From assembly GCA_945869505.1 (NCBI GenBank), contig CAMBOZ010000007.1:1-29559 (forward strand): 29,559 bases of DNA, written 5' to 3'. A program made the position numbers and the translations under genes. Below the pieces are notes generated by a model, which ran no database searches, was not told the DNA's origin, and was given only the letters and a program-made list of their open reading frames with translations. Source of the DNA: Bifidobacterium breve (GTDB lineage: Bacteria; Actinomycetota; Actinomycetes; Nanopelagicales; Nanopelagicaceae). Positions 1 through 9,323 of the stretch are shown one piece after another. Position 1 is the stretch's first letter. Each line of letters begins with the position of its first letter.

Positions 1-8
1 TCGAATAC

Positions 9-38
9 TTGCTCATACGTAACGCTGCGCGTTACTAT
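9..38 (+). promoter_or_regulatory. Promoter of the leu leader / leuA
   Basis: A TTGCTC hexamer (9-14) and a TACTAT hexamer (33-38) are separated by 18 bases. The expected transcription start falls on the A of the leader-peptide ATG at 45, so the transcript would be leaderless. This is inferred from spacing and from the same arrangement at other genes in the window. Confidence 0.6.
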
Positions 39-44
39 TTCGCT

Positions 45-104
45 ATGTCTTTAACCGTGACACTTCGCAGCCTCCTCCTTCGCTGCCGTGGCGGGGCCAA
101 GTAA
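45..104 (+). CDS. leuL: Leucine-rich leader peptide of leuA
   Basis: A 19-codon reading frame, MSLTVTLRSLLLRCRGGAK, sits directly in front of leuA. Five of its 19 residues are leucine, including three in a row at positions 10-12 (codons CTC CTC CTT at 72-80). No Shine-Dalgarno sequence precedes it, but a promoter -10 hexamer ends six bases before the ATG, so it probably starts at the 5' end of the mRNA. Ribosome stalling at the leucine run when charged tRNA-Leu is scarce would control the structures just downstream. Leader-peptide attenuation of leuA is known in Actinobacteria; this instance is recognised here from sequence alone. Confidence 0.75.
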   Translation: MSLTVTLRSLLLRCRGGAK

Positions 105-138
105 CCGGTCCCCTCGCCGCGGGGTTTGTCGCACCGGT
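90..138 (+). promoter_or_regulatory. leuA attenuator: mutually exclusive RNA stems
   Basis: Two alternative stems share one strand. Stem A pairs GGCGGGGCC (90-98) with 107-118, which contains CCCC (110-113) and GCC (116-118), with small bulges. Stem B pairs the same CCCC with GGGG (121-124) and is extended by ACCGGT (104-109) with ACCGGT (133-138). Stem A begins inside the last codons of the leader peptide, so ribosome position should decide which forms. Stem B lacks a clean U-tract after it, so it may act as a factor-assisted terminator or on translation rather than as a classical intrinsic terminator. The leuA Shine-Dalgarno AGGAG is at 163-167. Confidence 0.6.
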
Positions 139-175
139 AAAACCCGACAAAACCCAAAAATTAGGAGTTAAGTAA

Positions 176-1903
<1,728 letters not shown>

Positions 1904-1917
1904 CTACCTTTACCTTC

Positions 1918-2649
1918 GTGAGCCTTTATCGTGACGAAGCGATTATTTTGCGCACCCAGAAGTTGGGTGAAGCAGATCGCATCATCACGCTCTTAACACG
2001 CGAACACGGTCGAGTCCGTGGAGTAGCTAAAGGTGTTCGTCGCACAATGTCTAAATTTGGTGCGCGCCTGGAACCAGGAAGCCACGTAGATATTCAGCTT
2101 CACAAAGGGCGCACCTTTGACACGATTACCCAAGTTGAAGCGATAAATAATTACGGTGAAGCGCTAACTGAGGATTACCAGCGTTGGACAATCGCTTCAG
2201 CGATTTTAGAAACTGCAGAGAGATTTACTTCGCAAGAGTACGAACCAGCTCTGCAAGAGTTTCAATTAGTTGTTGGCGGAATGAAGGCACTGGCCGAAAG
2301 CCGATACGACGCATCGTTAATTCTCGATGCATTTCTACTCCGCTCACTTGCGATCGGTGGTTATGCACCATCAACTTCAAATTGTTCGCGCTGTGAAAAA
2401 CCAGGGCCACATCGTTACTTTTCTTTAGTTGGCGGTGGATCGGTATGTGCTGAATGTCGCCCATCGGCGTGCGCGACACCTGCCCCTGAAACACTGGAAC
2501 TATTGGGTGCGTTACTGAGCGGTGATTGGGAAGTTGCGCAGGCAAGTGACGCCCGCAATCGCCGGGAAGCTAGTGGTTTGGTAATCGCTTACTTACAATG
2601 GCACCTAGAACGCGGGCTGCGCAGTCTGCCGATTGTGGAGAGAGTTTAA
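1918..2649 (+). CDS. recO: DNA repair protein RecO
   Basis: Recombination mediator of the RecFOR pathway, which helps load RecA on SSB-coated DNA. The 243-aa protein begins with the family's typical start (MSLYRDEAIILRTQKLGEAD), which supports the GTG start codon despite a weak ribosome site. An N-terminal OB fold (~1-80) is followed by a helical domain. A C4 zinc site (C156, C159, C177, C180) is intact. It lies between leuA and uppS, three bases before the latter, and the recO-uppS pairing is common in Actinobacteria. Confidence 0.95.
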   Translation: MSLYRDEAIILRTQKLGEADRIITLLTREHGRVRGVAKGVRRTMSKFGARLEPGSHVDIQLHKGRTFDTITQVEAINNYGEALTEDYQRWTIASAILETAERFTSQEYEPALQEFQLVVGGMKALAESRYDASLILDAFLLRSLAIGGYAPSTSNCSRCEKPGPHRYFSLVGGGSVCAECRPSACATPAPETLELLGALLSGDWEVAQASDARNRREASGLVIAYLQWHLERGLRSLPIVERV

Positions 2650-2652
2650 AAG

Positions 2653-3363
2653 TTGAGCAATAAGATTGAAGTTCCAGAACACATCGCAATCGTGATGGAT
2701 GGCAATGGGCGCTGGGCGAAAGATCGCGGCCTAGCGCGAACTGCCGGACATGAAGCAGGAGAGAAAGTTCTCTTTGATTTAGTAGAAGCGGCGATCGGTT
2801 TTGGAGTTAAAGAGTTAAGTGCATATGCATTTTCCACTGAAAACTGGAAGCGCACTCCGGAAGAAGTTAAATTCCTAATGGGTTACAGCCGCGATGTATT
2901 GCGCCGCCGCCGCGATCGCTTAAACGAAATGGGCGTAAAGATTCAGTGGATTGGTCGCCCGCAAAGGTTATGGAAATCGGTGATTTCAGAGTTAGAAGAA
3001 GCCGAAGCTTTAACTAAGAAGAACAAGACTTTAACTTTAAATATGTGTGTTAACTACGGCGGTCGTGCTGAGATTGTTGATGCCACAAGTGCTCTGGCGC
3101 GCGATGTGAAACGTGGCAAGTTAAAGCCCGATGCAATAACTGAAAAGACTATTGAGAAATATCTTTATTCACCGAAGATGCGCGATGTTGATCTGTTCTT
3201 GCGCTCATCAGGGGAGCAGCGCACCAGCAACTTCTTGCCGTGGCAATCGGTTTATGCCGAGTTCGTATTTATGGATGTGCTTTGGCCAGATATGACGCCA
3301 AAACAATTGTGGAAAGCGATCGAGATCTACTCAGAGCGTGACAGGCGGTTCGGAAAAGCTTAA
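2653..3363 (+). CDS. uppS: Isoprenyl transferase (undecaprenyl diphosphate synthase family)
   Basis: A cis-prenyltransferase that extends allylic diphosphates with isopentenyl diphosphate to give the lipid carrier for cell-wall synthesis. The 236-aa protein has the catalytic MDGNGRWAK segment (D16) and the C-terminal [16 protein letters not shown] region that binds isopentenyl diphosphate. The start is TTG, with a GGAGAG ribosome site overlapping the end of recO. Actinobacteria often carry two cis-prenyltransferases with different chain lengths (short-chain Z-FPP and long-chain), and the product length cannot be read from this sequence. Its stop lies three bases from the convergent zur stop, with no terminator visible between. 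Confidence 0.93.
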   Translation: MSNKIEVPEHIAIVMDGNGRWAKDRGLARTAGHEAGEKVLFDLVEAAIGFGVKELSAYAFSTENWKRTPEEVKFLMGYSRDVLRRRRDRLNEMGVKIQWIGRPQRLWKSVISELEEAEALTKKNKTLTLNMCVNYGGRAEIVDATSALARDVKRGKLKPDAITEKTIEKYLYSPKMRDVDLFLRSSGEQRTSNFLPWQSVYAEFVFMDVLWPDMTPKQLWKAIEIYSERDRRFGKA

Positions 3364-3366
3364 GGC

Positions 3367-3732
3367 TTAACACTTAGCGCAGAGGCCAAAGATCTCTGCA
3401 GTATGTCCGACATCGCGAAAGCCATGTTCTTCAGCCATCATCTTCGCCCACTTTTCAATTGCGCCACCTTCAATTTCAACGGTGTCACCACAACCTTTGC
3501 AGACTAAATGATGATGGTGGGCTTCACCGCATAAACGGTAAATTGCTTCACCATCGTCGCGGCGCAAAACATCAACGATCTTGTCGTTGACCAAACTCTG
3601 CAGCGCGCGATAAACAGTGGTTAAACCAATGCTTTCGCCTTCGCGTTGCATCAATCGGTAAATTTCCTGCGCGCTGGCAAATCCACCAGCGCGCTCAAGG
3701 GTGCTCAGAACCCTTGGATTAGATCTTGACAT
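3367..3732 (-). CDS. zur: Zinc uptake regulator, Fur family (Zur)
   Basis: A Fur-family repressor of 121 aa. The N-terminal winged helix (~1-65) contains the LTTVYRALQ recognition region. The dimerisation domain carries a structural zinc site of two CxxC pairs (C78/C81 and C118/C121) and a histidine run (HHHH, 72-75) in the regulatory metal site. Zinc specificity is assigned from context: it lies three bases downstream of a ZIP transporter, and a perfect Zur-like palindrome overlaps the promoter of that two-gene unit. It should therefore repress its own operon when zinc is plentiful. Confidence 0.9.
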   Translation of the reverse strand: MSRSNPRVLSTLERAGGFASAQEIYRLMQREGESIGLTTVYRALQSLVNDKIVDVLRRDDGEAIYRLCGEAHHHHLVCKGCGDTVEIEGGAIEKWAKMMAEEHGFRDVGHTAEIFGLCAKC

Positions 3733-3735
3733 GGT

Positions 3736-4485
3736 TTATTCCATGCCGTGAAGGAATCCGACAAGTGCCCACATCACGAGTACGCCAACTATGGTTGCAA
3801 TAATTGTGTAGCGAGACTTATGACGCGAATGTGCTTCAGGTAAAATATGTGCAGTTGCTAGGTAAATAACAATTCCAGCAAAGAATGCAAGATAGAGACC
3901 AACAAAGTTATCGTTGACCGCAAAACTGGTACCGAGTGCTGCGCCGCTGATTCGAGCGATTGCATCTACGCCAAGGAGCCAAACACCCTTCTTGCTCCAA
4001 GAACCGCTCTTAATTAGGAATGAAACTGTGTTTAATCCATCAGAGAATGCGTGGACAAGTAAAGCGATGAAGACGGCAAAGCCGAGATTATTACTTACTG
4101 AGAATGCAACACCGAGTGCTACGCCATCCAGAAACACGTGGCCGCCCATCGCAAGGGCACCAAAAGAGCCAGCGATATTGGATGAGTGTTCGTGCTCGTG
4201 CCCGTAATCTGATTCTGCCGGTTCATGCGAACCAAAAATTTGTTCATAGAAGTGAAGAAGTAAGAAACCAGCAATTAGCGCAATGGATGCCGCGGGTGCG
4301 TGCAGAAATTCTTGTGTATTGAGTTCAAAGATTTCGGGAAGTAGGTCGAAAGCGACAAGACCCAGGAGCAGTCCAGCTGAAAGTCCTAAGACCAGATGGA
4401 GGCGATCCTTGGATTTAATGGCCAAGTACCCGCCGGTGGTTGTGGCGATTGCAGTCGATGCTGCCAAGATGATTGCTGTATTCAT
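3736..4485 (-). CDS. ZIP family zinc (divalent metal) transporter
   Basis: An inner-membrane metal transporter of 249 aa with about eight hydrophobic segments. A histidine/acidic loop (~86-100, including HEHEH) is followed by the family helices HVFLDGVALG (116-125) and HAFSDGLNT (145-153), whose His and Asp residues line the metal path. The start chosen is the ATG at 4485, where the protein immediately enters a membrane helix. A longer in-frame extension to 4794 is rejected because it is antisense to the neighbouring gene and not membrane-like. It forms an operon with zur, and a Zur-like palindrome lies 18 bases upstream of the ATG. Confidence 0.92.
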   Translation of the reverse strand: MNTAIILAASTAIATTTGGYLAIKSKDRLHLVLGLSAGLLLGLVAFDLLPEIFELNTQEFLHAPAASIALIAGFLLLHFYEQIFGSHEPAESDYGHEHEHSSNIAGSFGALAMGGHVFLDGVALGVAFSVSNNLGFAVFIALLVHAFSDGLNTVSFLIKSGSWSKKGVWLLGVDAIARISGAALGTSFAVNDNFVGLYLAFFAGIVIYLATAHILPEAHSRHKSRYTIIATIVGVLVMWALVGFLHGME

Positions 4486-4491
4486 AGCAAA

Positions 4492-4497
4492 AAGATA
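4492..4497 (-). promoter_or_regulatory. -10 element of the ZIP-zur operon
   Basis: On the minus strand TATCTT is followed by exactly six bases and the ZIP ATG, the leaderless arrangement repeated elsewhere in this window. The palindrome at 4503-4521 covers the position expected for the -35 element. Confidence 0.5.
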
Positions 4498-4502
4498 CCA
4501 CA

Positions 4503-4521
4503 AATGAAAATGATTTTCATT
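4503..4521. promoter_or_regulatory. Putative Zur box
   Basis: A perfect 19-base inverted repeat, AATGAAAATGATTTTCATT, with 9-base arms around a central G. Its core resembles known actinobacterial Zur operators, which have a TGAAAAT..ATTTTCA form. It sits between the ZIP-zur operon and the divergent ABM-like gene and would cover the -35 region of both promoters. The link to the adjacent zur is inferred from this match and position. Confidence 0.85.
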
Positions 4522-4538
4522 ACCAATAGGCAGCACCC

Positions 4539-4544
4539 TAGGCT
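4539..4544 (+). promoter_or_regulatory. -10 element of the ABM-like gene
   Basis: TAGGCT is followed by six bases and the ATG at 4551. The expected -35 position (about 4516-4521) lies inside the Zur-like palindrome. Confidence 0.45.
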
Positions 4545-4550
4545 GAAGCC

Positions 4551-4820
4551 ATGATCGCAATCGCCAGATTTGAGCAGGCCTTAAGCCAAGCCGTCGATTT
4601 TCGCGCTGAGCTCGAGTCGGTAATGGCGGTTTTATCTGAAGCGGCAGGATTTCGCAGCGGCACGATTGGCCAAAATCTTGATGAGCCAACGCTCTGGGTT
4701 TTGACGACCGAATGGGAGAACGTTGGCTCATATCGCAGGGCTTTGAGTTCAACTCGAGCAAAGTTAGAGGCGATTCCAGTTCTCGCTCGCGCAATCGATG
4801 AGCCCGGAGCGTACGAGTAA
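4551..4820 (+). CDS. Small ABM-like (antibiotic biosynthesis monooxygenase fold) protein
   Basis: An 89-aa protein that fits the dimeric alpha-beta ABM fold. It has an N-terminal MIAIARF strand, a helix, a central strand around TLWVLTTEWENVGSYRRAL, and a closing helix. Members range from quinone-forming monooxygenases to heme-degrading enzymes and proteins of unknown role; no catalytic residue can be assigned here. The ATG has no ribosome site but sits six bases after a TAGGCT hexamer. It diverges from ZIP-zur across the Zur-like palindrome, so it may respond to zinc, and it precedes glyS by 99 bases. Confidence 0.65.
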   Translation: MIAIARFEQALSQAVDFRAELESVMAVLSEAAGFRSGTIGQNLDEPTLWVLTTEWENVGSYRRALSSTRAKLEAIPVLARAIDEPGAYE

Positions 4821-4835
4821 ACTAAGCACACGATT

Positions 4836-4853
4836 GCAACGCCCGTTGCTTTT
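4836..4853 (+). terminator. Weak intrinsic terminator after the ABM-like gene
   Basis: GCAAC (4836-4840) and GTTGC (4845-4849) form a five-base-pair stem around a GCCC loop, followed by four T residues. It lies 15 bases past the stop codon. The short stem makes it a modest candidate. Confidence 0.4.
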
Positions 4854-4864
4854 CGCCGACAGCC

Positions 4865-4905
4865 AGCCGGACTAGCTCTACTCACCGGCTAAGTAAATTA
4901 GCCGG
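4865..4905 (+). promoter_or_regulatory. Competing AGCCGG / CCGGCT stems before glyS
   Basis: CCGGCT (4885-4890) can pair with AGCCGG on either side (4865-4870 or 4900-4905). The downstream pairing encloses a TAAATT hexamer (4894-4899), a probable -10 element. A GGATGG sequence (4904-4909), ten bases before the glyS ATG, is the likely ribosome site. Any regulatory role is speculative. Confidence 0.3.
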
Positions 4906-4919
4906 ATGGATATATTGAA

Positions 4920-6299
4920 ATGGCCGTAGATCGTTTAGAAAATATTGTTTCACTCGCAAAGCGACGTGGATTTGTATATCCCTCATCCGAAATCTATGGC
5001 GGACTTCGCGCCTCGTGGGATTACGGCCCGCTTGGAGTTGAACTAAAGAACAATGTAAAGCGCCAATGGTGGAAATCCATGGTGATGGGTCGCGAAGATG
5101 TTGTTGGTCTCGACTCTTGCGTCATCTTGGCACGTGAAGTTTGGGAAGCATCTGGACACGTTGCAACTTTTAGCGACCCGCTTACCGAATGTACTGCTTG
5201 CAATAAGCGTTACCGCGCAGATCATTTGGAAGAAGCGTACGAAGCAAAACATAAGAAGAAACTCGAATCACTTGCCGATATGAACTGTCCTGCCTGCGGT
5301 AATAAAGGCCAATTCACCACTCCAAAACAATTTTCAGGTTTGTTGAAAACTTTTCTTGGACCAGTCGAAGATGAATCAGGTCTTGCTTACCTTCGCCCGG
5401 AAACAGCGCAAGGAATCTTTATTAACTTTGATCAGGTAATGACGACTTCACGTCGCAAGCCACCATTTGGTATTGGCCAGATCGGAAAGTCATTCCGCAA
5501 CGAAATTACGCCCGGAAACTTCATTTTCCGTACCCGCGAATTTGAGCAGATGGAAATGGAATTCTTTGTTGTACCAGGCACAGATGAAGATTGGCATCAA
5601 TACTGGATCGATACTCGCCTGGCTTGGTACAAGGATCTCGGCATTAATCCAGATCGTTTGCGAATTTATGATCATCCAAAAGAGAAGTTGTCACATTATT
5701 CAAAGCGCACTGCAGATATCGAATATAAATTTGAATTCGCTGGTACCGAATGGGGTGAGCTCGAAGGAATTGCTAACCGCACCGATTTCGATCTAAAGGC
5801 CCACTCTGCGGCATCAGGAAAAGATCTTTCTTACTTTGATCAAGAGAAGAACGAACGCTGGACTCCATTTGTAATTGAGCCTGCGGCTGGCGTAGATCGT
5901 TGCGCACTTACCTTCTTGATGGATGCTTTCACTGAAGATGAAGCGCCAAATGCGAAAGGCGAGATGGAAAAGCGCGCAGTACTTAAACTTGATCATCGCT
6001 TAGCTCCAGTAAAGGTTGCGGTCTTGCCGTTATCTCGTAACGCTGATCTGTCACCAAAGGCTCGCGATCTCGCTGCGCAATTACGCAAGAACTGGAATAT
6101 TGATTTTGATGATGCCGGTGCGATTGGTCGTCGTTATCGTCGCCAAGATGAAATCGGAACTCCATATTGCATCACCATTGACTTTGAAACCTTGGATGAT
6201 CAAGCGGTAACAATTCGCGATCGCGACACAATGGCGCAAGAGCGTATTGCACTCGATCAAGTAGAAGCATGGCTTGCTCCCAAACTGCTTGGTTGCTAA
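4920..6299 (+). CDS. glyS: Glycyl-tRNA synthetase (class II, dimeric type)
   Basis: Charges tRNA-Gly. The 459-aa protein is the homodimeric bacterial/eukaryotic-type enzyme, not the alpha2-beta2 form. The N-terminal motif 1 region includes [17 protein letters not shown]. Two CxxC pairs (C91/C94, C123/C126) resemble a zinc knuckle. The catalytic core shows [11 protein letters not shown] (157-167) and a motif 2 segment around [19 protein letters not shown]. The last ~100 residues are the anticodon-binding domain. A GGATGG ribosome site precedes the ATG. dusB follows after four bases. Confidence 0.96.
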   Translation: MAVDRLENIVSLAKRRGFVYPSSEIYGGLRASWDYGPLGVELKNNVKRQWWKSMVMGREDVVGLDSCVILAREVWEASGHVATFSDPLTECTACNKRYRADHLEEAYEAKHKKKLESLADMNCPACGNKGQFTTPKQFSGLLKTFLGPVEDESGLAYLRPETAQGIFINFDQVMTTSRRKPPFGIGQIGKSFRNEITPGNFIFRTREFEQMEMEFFVVPGTDEDWHQYWIDTRLAWYKDLGINPDRLRIYDHPKEKLSHYSKRTADIEYKFEFAGTEWGELEGIANRTDFDLKAHSAASGKDLSYFDQEKNERWTPFVIEPAAGVDRCALTFLMDAFTEDEAPNAKGEMEKRAVLKLDHRLAPVKVAVLPLSRNADLSPKARDLAAQLRKNWNIDFDDAGAIGRRYRRQDEIGTPYCITIDFETLDDQAVTIRDRDTMAQERIALDQVEAWLAPKLLGC

Positions 6300-6303
6300 T
6301 TAA

Positions 6304-7440
6304 GTGGCTTTAACTCTGCCGCTTGCTAGCGGTGATCATGTAATTGATCCACCCGTGGTGCTTGCGCCGATGGCGGGAATTACTAACTCGGCTTTTCGCG
6401 CACTTTGTCGCGAACAAGGCGCTGGATTATTTGTCTCTGAAATGGTTACTGCGCGCGCTTTAATTGAAAGACGACCAGATACCCTGCGCATGATTGCTCC
6501 TGGCGCCGGCGAATGGCCACGTTCAGTGCAGTTATATAGCGTTGATCCACACACTATGCGCGCTGCCGTGACAATGATTGGTAAAGAGAATTTAGCCGAT
6601 CACATCGATATGAACTTTGGTTGTCCGGTTCCGAAGGTAACGCGCAAAGGCGGGGGAGCAGCGCTTCCTTACAAACGAAAACTCTTTGCGGCGATTGTTG
6701 ATGCAGCTGTACAGGCTGCGAAGCCATTTGGAATTCCAGTAACGGTAAAGATGCGTATTGGTATCGACACCGATCACCACACTTACTTAGAAGCAGCCAA
6801 GTCAGCATCTGATAGCGGTGTTGCTTGGGTTGCACTGCACGCGCGCACTGCAGAACAAATGTATGAAGGAAAAGCGGATTGGTCAGCGATAGCGCGCTTG
6901 GTTGAACATTTAAAACCAACTGGAACGCCAGTACTAGGTAATGGCGATATCTGGTCAGGTAGCGATGGTTTGGCGATGATGAAAGAGACGGGTTGTGCTG
7001 GCGTTGTAGTTGGTCGGGGATGCTTAGGGCGCCCGTGGTTATTTGCCGATTTGGTAGAAGCATTCAATGGCGGCGATAAGAAAGTCTTACCGAGCCTTCA
7101 TCAAGTCCGAGAAGTTATGTATCGTCACGGTGAATTAATCGTTGATTACTTTGAATCAGAAGATCGCGGTTGTCGTGATCTGCGCAAACATATGGCTTGG
7201 TATTTAAAGGGTTTTAGAGTGCCAAGTGAGTTGCGCCGCCAATTCGGAATGCATTCATCACTCGCCGAACTTCGCACGCTACTTGATCAATTAACCGATC
7301 AACCGTACCCAGTGGAAGTTGCTGAAAAGCCACGCGGGCGCGTAAGTCACGGACGTCCTCCTACCTTGCCAGATGGTTGGCTTAATGATCCTGATGAAAA
7401 TGTTGCAATTGAGTTAGAAGATGCGATCTCGGGAGGATGA
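6304..7440 (+). CDS. dusB: tRNA-dihydrouridine synthase (DusB/NifR3 type)
   Basis: Flavin enzyme that reduces uridine to dihydrouridine in tRNA D-loops. The 378-aa protein has the FMN-binding TIM barrel opening with PMAGITNSAFR, the catalytic cysteine in NFGCP (C107), KMRIG, a HARTAEQMYEG segment and GNGDI, followed by a helical C-terminal domain. The start is GTG. The stop overlaps the next start as ATGA, after a strong GGGAGGA, so the two genes are translationally coupled. Confidence 0.94.
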   Translation: MALTLPLASGDHVIDPPVVLAPMAGITNSAFRALCREQGAGLFVSEMVTARALIERRPDTLRMIAPGAGEWPRSVQLYSVDPHTMRAAVTMIGKENLADHIDMNFGCPVPKVTRKGGGAALPYKRKLFAAIVDAAVQAAKPFGIPVTVKMRIGIDTDHHTYLEAAKSASDSGVAWVALHARTAEQMYEGKADWSAIARLVEHLKPTGTPVLGNGDIWSGSDGLAMMKETGCAGVVVGRGCLGRPWLFADLVEAFNGGDKKVLPSLHQVREVMYRHGELIVDYFESEDRGCRDLRKHMAWYLKGFRVPSELRRQFGMHSSLAELRTLLDQLTDQPYPVEVAEKPRGRVSHGRPPTLPDGWLNDPDENVAIELEDAISGG

Positions 7441-8060
7441 TTTTCTTTAAGATTATTCGTCGAGTTATCGCGGCAATTTTGCTGGTGATAGTTGCTGTGC
7501 CACTTTATGCCGTTGCAGTCACTTGGCATGCAGCAAATAATCCATTGATTCGCAATGGTGATGTGATTGTTGTATTGGGCGCTGCGCAACTAGATGGTCG
7601 ACCAGGCGAAGTTTTGCAAGCGCGTCTTGATGAAGCAAAACGAATTTACGATTTAGGTTTAGCGCCTCGCATCATCACAGTTGGAGCAGGTGCTCCTGGT
7701 GATCGCACAACAGAGGCGGCGTCTGGAAAATACTGGTTAGCGACCAACGGCATCAAGTCTAAAAACGTTACCGCTCTAGAGGTTGGGCGCGATACCTGGG
7801 TATCTACAGAAAATTATGTAAAGTTTATGAAGTTAAAGAAAATGAAAGATGTAATTATTGTTACCGACCCATTTCACTGTCGTCGCGCAATGACAATGGC
7901 TAATGATTTAGGTGTGACTGCAACTTGTTCGCCAGTCCAAACTGGGCCAAATTCACTGGAAAATTCTGGAAAGCGCTATTTAATACGTGAAGCCGGCGCT
8001 TATCTCTCTTATGTGAGCCTAGGCCGCCGCGGCATTCATATCAGCGATCATTTAGGGTAG
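7437..8060 (+). CDS. SanA/YdcF-like DUF218 membrane protein
   Basis: A 207-aa protein with one N-terminal membrane helix (~5-27) and a DUF218 Rossmann-like domain. Family hallmarks are VIVVLGAAQLDGRPGEVLQAR near the start, GAGAPGDRTTEA in the middle, and VTDPFHCRRA later. Relatives such as SanA and ElyC act at the cell envelope and have been linked to lipid-carrier recycling and barrier function; the substrate here is unknown. It is translated through an ATGA overlap with dusB and ends five bases before dgt. Confidence 0.8.
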   Translation: MIFFKIIRRVIAAILLVIVAVPLYAVAVTWHAANNPLIRNGDVIVVLGAAQLDGRPGEVLQARLDEAKRIYDLGLAPRIITVGAGAPGDRTTEAASGKYWLATNGIKSKNVTALEVGRDTWVSTENYVKFMKLKKMKDVIIVTDPFHCRRAMTMANDLGVTATCSPVQTGPNSLENSGKRYLIREAGAYLSYVSLGRRGIHISDHLG

Positions 8061-8064
8061 GGCT

Positions 8065-9294
8065 ATGAGCGGGGCGAAGAATTACAGCGAAGCGGATCAA
8101 GAGCGCTTCCTATTCGAACCTGCCAAACGTGCAGGACGTACTGAATTTATGCGTGATCGCGCGCGCGTTATACATTCAGCGGCGCTTCGTCGCTTAGCTG
8201 CAAAAACGCAAGTAGCAGTTCCTTGGGAGAATGATTTTCAGCGTACTCGACTTTCGCATTCACTGGAATGTGCCCAAATTGGTCGCGAACTTGGTGAATC
8301 ACTTGGCGCAGATCCCGATCTGCTTGAAACTGCTTGTCTTTCGCACGATTTAGGCCATCCACCTTTTGGTCACAATGGTGAAGAAGCGTTGGCTGAAGTT
8401 GCTAAAGACTTTGGTGGCTTTGAAGGAAATGCGCAGAGCTTTCGTTTATTAACCAGAATCGAAGCTAAGACGGTGGATAAAGATGGCAGGAGCGTAGGCT
8501 TAAATCTAACTCGCGCATCTCTCGATGCAGCAACCAAATATCCATGGCCGCGCGCGATTAATCCAAGAAAATTTGGCGTATATGACGATGATGTTGAAAT
8601 CTTTAATTGGGTGCGTGAAGGCGCTCCAGTTGATCGCAAATGCATCGAAGCGCAAATTATGGATTGGTCAGATGACTGCGCATATTCAGTTCATGATTTA
8701 GAGGACGCTATCTTTGTAGGCCAGGTCAAGGTTGAGAACTTTGAAAGAGATTTCGACATACTTCACAGTGAAATGCAATCCGGATATGGCTCAACTGCAA
8801 CAAAAGAAGAGGCAGCCGGTGCTCTCGAACGATTACAGACTCTTTCGTGCTGGCCAAGATATTACGATGGAACACACCGCTCATTAGCCAGACTTAAAGA
8901 TTCCACTTCTCAATTAATCGGACGCTTTGTTTTGGCAGCAGAACTCGAAACACGCAAAGTTCACGGCGATGGGCCACTCATGCGATATTCCGCTGACCTA
9001 GTAATTCCGCGCGAACAGCAAGTAGAAGTCGATTTTCTAAAGGCAATTGCTGGGCATTACTTAATTAACGCTGCGGCATCACAAGAGCGATATGCCAAAC
9101 AGCAGGTATTAATCAAAGAGTTAGTTGAGATGCTCCATAAACATGCCGACACAAATTTGGATTCAATCTTCGCGAAAGATTGGGCGGTTGCCACAAACGA
9201 TACCGAGCGGATGCGCATCGTTATTGATCAGATCGCCAGCCTGACTGACCCCGGCGCATATGCCCTACATGCTCGCCTAAGTGCACTCAGATAG
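8065..9294 (+). CDS. dgt: Deoxyguanosinetriphosphate triphosphohydrolase-like protein
   Basis: HD-domain dNTPase that releases triphosphate from deoxynucleotides. The 409-aa protein has the metal-binding residues in TRLSHSLE (H65), the SHDLGHPPFGHNGEEAL block (H94, D95, H98) and a later WSDDCAYSVHDLEDA segment. The length fits the actinobacterial subgroup that lies next to dnaG. TAGGGT followed by six bases precedes the ATG, but an AGGG ribosome site overlaps the same bases, so the initiation mode is ambiguous. Confidence 0.93.
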   Translation: MSGAKNYSEADQERFLFEPAKRAGRTEFMRDRARVIHSAALRRLAAKTQVAVPWENDFQRTRLSHSLECAQIGRELGESLGADPDLLETACLSHDLGHPPFGHNGEEALAEVAKDFGGFEGNAQSFRLLTRIEAKTVDKDGRSVGLNLTRASLDAATKYPWPRAINPRKFGVYDDDVEIFNWVREGAPVDRKCIEAQIMDWSDDCAYSVHDLEDAIFVGQVKVENFERDFDILHSEMQSGYGSTATKEEAAGALERLQTLSCWPRYYDGTHRSLARLKDSTSQLIGRFVLAAELETRKVHGDGPLMRYSADLVIPREQQVEVDFLKAIAGHYLINAAASQERYAKQQVLIKELVEMLHKHADTNLDSIFAKDWAVATNDTERMRIVIDQIASLTDPGAYALHARLSALR

Positions 9295-9311
9295 CCTGAG
9301 AGAGTCTGATA

Positions 9312-9317
9312 TAGCAT
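9312..9317 (+). promoter_or_regulatory. -10 element of dnaG
   Basis: TAGCAT is followed by six bases and the dnaG ATG, with no ribosome site between, implying a leaderless dnaG mRNA. Confidence 0.45.
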
Positions 9318-9323
9318 TGTCAT

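Noticed and set aside
4486..4794. N-terminal extension of the ZIP transporter frame
   Set aside because: It lies antisense to the ABM-like gene, crosses the Zur-like palindrome and promoter, and lacks membrane character. The ATG at 4485 starts a normal ZIP protein.
4906..4929. Seven-codon frame MDILKWP overlapping the glyS start, six bases after TAAATT
   Set aside because: It fits the leaderless spacing, but its ATG is part of GGATGG, the probable glyS ribosome site, and the peptide has no glycine codons or other regulatory logic.
6554..7063. Long minus-strand frame (169 codons) inside dusB
   Set aside because: It is fully antisense to a clearly recognised gene, and its composition is that of a reverse-complement shadow with no recognisable domain.
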